Assembly (NCBI GenBank): GCA_965276715.1
Contig: OZ255622.1
Coordinates: 2,232,001-2,296,000 of the forward strand
DNA length: 64,000 nucleotides
Direction: 5' to 3'
DNA from: CAXTPV01 sp965276715
GTDB lineage: Bacteria; Pseudomonadota; Alphaproteobacteria; Acetobacterales; Acetobacteraceae
The position numbers and the translations under genes are program-made. This document shows, piece by piece, positions 61,972 to 64,000 of this stretch. Each line of letters starts with the position of its first letter. Position 1 is the first letter of the stretch. The notes under the pieces were generated by a model, which was not told where the DNA came from, ran no database searches, and saw nothing but the letters and a program-made list of their open reading frames with translations.

Positions 61972-62070
61972 ATGAAGCCGTTGGTCATCGCGACGGTCCT
62001 GACCGTTCTCGTGGTCACGACCATCGTCGTCGTCATCTGCATCGAGCACGGCTTCATCTCCTTCGCATGA
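61972..62070 (+). CDS. Tiny single-span membrane protein (32 aa)
   Basis: The ORF reads MKPLVIATVLTVLVVTTIVV, then VICIEHGFISFA: a single hydrophobic helix of about 21 residues. GAGG lies before ATG 61972. The stop overlaps the start of the next gene (ATGA), which suggests coupling with the lytic transglycosylase. Too short for routine gene calling; function unknown. Confidence 0.5.
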   Translation: MKPLVIATVLTVLVVTTIVVVICIEHGFISFA

Positions 62071-62696
62071 GGTGGGCGCTCGGACCGCTCCTGCTGTCGC
62101 TTTGCTCGGCAGCCGGAGCGGCCGGGGCCAGGGAGCTCGCGAGCGGCATCCTGCCGCCGCATGCGCCGCCCGCGATGCGCAGGATGTGGGCGGTCCGGCA
62201 GAGCGGCCTTTGCCTGATCGCGATCCGCTCCGCGGAGCAGCGCTACCGCCTGCCGCCCGGAACACTCGGCGCGATCGCGCGCGTCGAGACCGGCCTGCCG
62301 CTTCCCGTCACCGGCGACCGTCAGCCGTGGCCGTGGACGATCAATGCTGCCGGGGTCGGTCACTGGTATGCGAGCCGCGACGAGGCGGCCGCGGCCGCCG
62401 CCGGCTTCCTCGTCACCACGCACGGCAATGTCGATGTCGGCTGCATGCAGGTCAGCATGCGCTATCACCGGGCGGCGTTCACGAGCCTTGTCGAGGCGTT
62501 CGATCCGGCCCGGAACGTGGATGTCGGTGCGAGCCTGCTTGCCGGGCTGGCGCATGGCCGGACGATGGGGACCGCGACCGGCCTCTACCATTCCGCGACC
62601 ATCGTGTTCGGCGCGCCCTACCGCGACAGCGTCGCCCGCATGCGGCGCACGCAACACGAATCGCTCGCCGATGCGCGGGCATCGCTGCCGCGATAA
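62067..62696 (+). CDS. Lytic transglycosylase-like (SLT domain) protein
   Basis: 209 aa. Signal peptide ending AAGAAGA near residue 20. The SLT-like domain has CLIAIRSAEQRYRLPPGTLG, AIARVETGLPLPV (catalytic Glu in the A-x-x-E-T region) and GNVDVGCMQVSMRYHRAAF. It cleaves peptidoglycan in the periplasm. It starts at ATG 62067, four bases inside the tiny membrane ORF. Confidence 0.82.
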   Translation: MRWALGPLLLSLCSAAGAAGARELASGILPPHAPPAMRRMWAVRQSGLCLIAIRSAEQRYRLPPGTLGAIARVETGLPLPVTGDRQPWPWTINAAGVGHWYASRDEAAAAAAGFLVTTHGNVDVGCMQVSMRYHRAAFTSLVEAFDPARNVDVGASLLAGLAHGRTMGTATGLYHSATIVFGAPYRDSVARMRRTQHESLADARASLPR

Positions 62697-62742
62697 GCCG
62701 CTTGCCATCGCCATCGCTTCGTGTTGCTCATTCCGCCGGCGG

Positions 62743-62814
62743 GCCGGGTTAGCACAGTGGTAGTGCAGCGGTTTTGTAAACCGAAGGTCGGGGGTTCGAA
62801 TCCCTCACCCGGCA
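62743..62814 (+). tRNA. tRNA-Thr(TGT)
   Basis: Acceptor GCCGGGT pairs with ACCCGGC; D-arm GCACAGTGGTAGTGC; anticodon loop TTTGTAA with anticodon TGT; T-arm GGTTCGAATCC. CCA is not encoded (TCA follows the discriminator A). The first anticodon-stem pair looks mismatched (G-A). Length 72 nt. Confidence 0.9.
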
Positions 62815-62986
62815 TCATGCTGTCCCTGGACTAACCGTTCTTCGTCCTCAGGCTCCTTCGATGGAGGGATGCCCAGCACCTGCACGCCCGTGTCCTTTTT
62901 CGAGACGACGGCTTGTTTGTTAGATAAAGTCTTGTTCCTTAACAAAGTCTCTGCCATAACGTCGTCATAACGAAGAGGCGGCGGCG

Positions 62987-63820
62987 ATGCGCGACGCGAC
63001 CATCACCTACGAGGTCAAGGGAGACTACTTCTCCGAGTCGGCCGAATTCGCGCGCGTGGGCGTCGCGACACAGCCGGCGCCCGAACCCTTCTTCTACAGC
63101 TTCACCGGGCCGATCGACGGCGTGGCGGGCGGCGACTCGACCGTCGTGATCGACGAGATCAAGGATGGCGTTGTCGTGGGTTCGGCGACCTTGACCGGGG
63201 TCACGACGATGGTGATCCCGGACGGCCCGGCCGGCCCCTACAGCGAGAACGGCTTCGCGTCGTCGCTGACCATCGACGGCGAGTTCGACGCCTATGCGTG
63301 CTTCGCCAGCCGGACGCGGATCCTCACGCCCGGCGGCAACGTCGCGGTCGAGGAGCTTGCCGAGGGCGACCTGGTCGTTCTCGCGGGCGGCGGCACGGCG
63401 CCGGTCGTCTGGATCGGTCACCGCCGCCAGATCGGCGGCACCGTGGTCCGTGTCCGTGCCCACGCGCTCGCCCCGCATGTCCCGGCAAGCGACCTGATCG
63501 TCTCGGCCGATCACGCGCTGTTGGTCGACGGCGTGCTGATACCGGCCGGCCTGCTTGTCGACGACGACAGCATCGTCGTCGAGCGGCCTGACGCCGTCAC
63601 CTTCTGGCATGTCGAGCTCGCGCGGCATGCCGTCCTGCTGGCCGAAGGCGCACCGGCGGAAAGCTTTCTCGACACCGGCAACCGCCGCCAATTCTCCAAC
63701 TGTCCGCTCGGCTACGATCCGGTCGAGGCCGCCGAGCGTGAGCCCTGCGCCGAAATGGTGCTCGCCGGGCCGCGCCTGCTGGCGATCAGGGACAGGCTGC
63801 GAACCAACGCGCTCGCCTGA
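62987..63820 (+). CDS. Hint-domain protein (Hedgehog/intein-like)
   Basis: 277 aa. N-terminal ~105 residues form a beta-rich region of unknown type. The Hint domain begins YACFASRTRILTPGGNVAVE, with VEELAEGDLVVLAGGG and VVWIGHRRQI, then SADHALLVDGVLIPAG. The Cys is at the Hint start. This kind of protein is frequent in Acetobacteraceae; whether it self-cleaves is not known. GAGG lies 10 nt before ATG 62987. The AT-rich 62905-62986 region holds AAAGTCT twice and CATAACG twice, likely its promoter zone. Confidence 0.85.
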   Translation: MRDATITYEVKGDYFSESAEFARVGVATQPAPEPFFYSFTGPIDGVAGGDSTVVIDEIKDGVVVGSATLTGVTTMVIPDGPAGPYSENGFASSLTIDGEFDAYACFASRTRILTPGGNVAVEELAEGDLVVLAGGGTAPVVWIGHRRQIGGTVVRVRAHALAPHVPASDLIVSADHALLVDGVLIPAGLLVDDDSIVVERPDAVTFWHVELARHAVLLAEGAPAESFLDTGNRRQFSNCPLGYDPVEAAEREPCAEMVLAGPRLLAIRDRLRTNALA

Positions 63821-63849
63821 TCCGCATCGAACGCCGGCGCCGTCCCGGT

Positions 63850-64000
63850 TCAGGCACGCGCACGGAACACCGAGATCCGGGCAGCACCATGGGTCCGCTC
63901 GGCCAGTAGCATCGCGTCGATCATGATCATGTCCATCCGCGCTGTCTCCACCACCAGGAGAGCGCCATCCCCGATCCAGCCGGCGGCGCTCAACAAGGGC
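63850..64000 (-). CDS. rsmD: C-terminal end of 16S rRNA methyltransferase RsmD
   Basis: About 49 codons from the right edge to a stop at 63850-63852. The visible protein includes GWIGDGALLVVETARMDM and AERTHGAARISVFRARA, matching the C-terminus of RsmD (m2G966 methyltransferase). The rest of the gene lies beyond the window. Confidence 0.7.
   Translation of the reverse strand, partial: PLLSAAGWIGDGALLVVETARMDMIMIDAMLLAERTHGAARISVFRARA

Overview
The window is high-GC, densely packed bacterial DNA. It reads as an alphaproteobacterial chromosome, most likely Rhodospirillales/Acetobacteraceae (inference). Reasons: the order maf-ppsR-gap-hemE-hemH-hemJ beside parB-parA-rsmG-mnmG-mnmE is the origin neighbourhood known from Caulobacter-type chromosomes; there is a perfect parS site inside rsmG; the nfuA/tsaB/rimI/fur/olsB/lnt/xre block and the trpB-trpA-accD-folC block are alphaproteobacterial; a Hint-domain protein of an Acetobacteraceae type is present. 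No phage, IS element or CRISPR array was seen.

Layout. 1-1206: membrane diguanylate cyclase cut by the left edge. 1207-6510: two tandem secreted GtaA-type glutaminases, each preceded by a related palindrome and followed by a hairpin terminator. The duplication carried along the last codons of the neighbouring minus-strand gene. 6519-9853: minus-strand operon of a TelA-like protein, an unknown protein and two double-YbjQ-domain proteins. 9932-11617: plus-strand module of a NADAR protein, a frameshifted candidate ADP-ribosyltransferase/polymorphic toxin and a small candidate immunity protein. 11747-17743: core block xre-lnt-olsB-fur, tusA, rimI-tsaB-nitroreductase-nfuA. 17850-20313: two exported repeat proteins. 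20372-24817: sugar ABC importer with a HAD phosphatase gene. 24865-27430: OmpA-like lipoprotein, metW, metX. 27553-32438: trimodular glycosyltransferase, small unknown protein, FeeM-like N-acyltransferase. 32452-38522: DUF779/aldehyde dehydrogenase, ftsK, dedA, tetR.

38530-48660 is the presumed origin region: tRNA-Ala, maf, ppsR, a 301-bp gap with a perfect DnaA box (candidate oriC), hemE-hemH-hemJ, tRNA-Lys, parB-parA, rsmG (with parS), mnmG, mnmE. 48927-56745: quinone oxidoreductase, S9 peptidase, penicillin acylase, rho, CorA transporter. 56839-61823: trpB-trpA-accD-folC and a LOG protein. 61873-64000: tRNA-Pro, a tiny membrane ORF overlapping a lytic transglycosylase, tRNA-Thr, a Hint protein and the 3' end of rsmD.

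The most unusual stretch is the NADAR / ART-like toxin / small-protein module (9932-11617). NADAR enzymes are known to reverse guanine ADP-ribosylation, so a modifier-reverser pair coupled to a candidate immunity gene is plausible. The toxin gene carries a +1 frame break, and the ART assignment rests on short motifs only. All calls come from reading the sequence; no database search was run.
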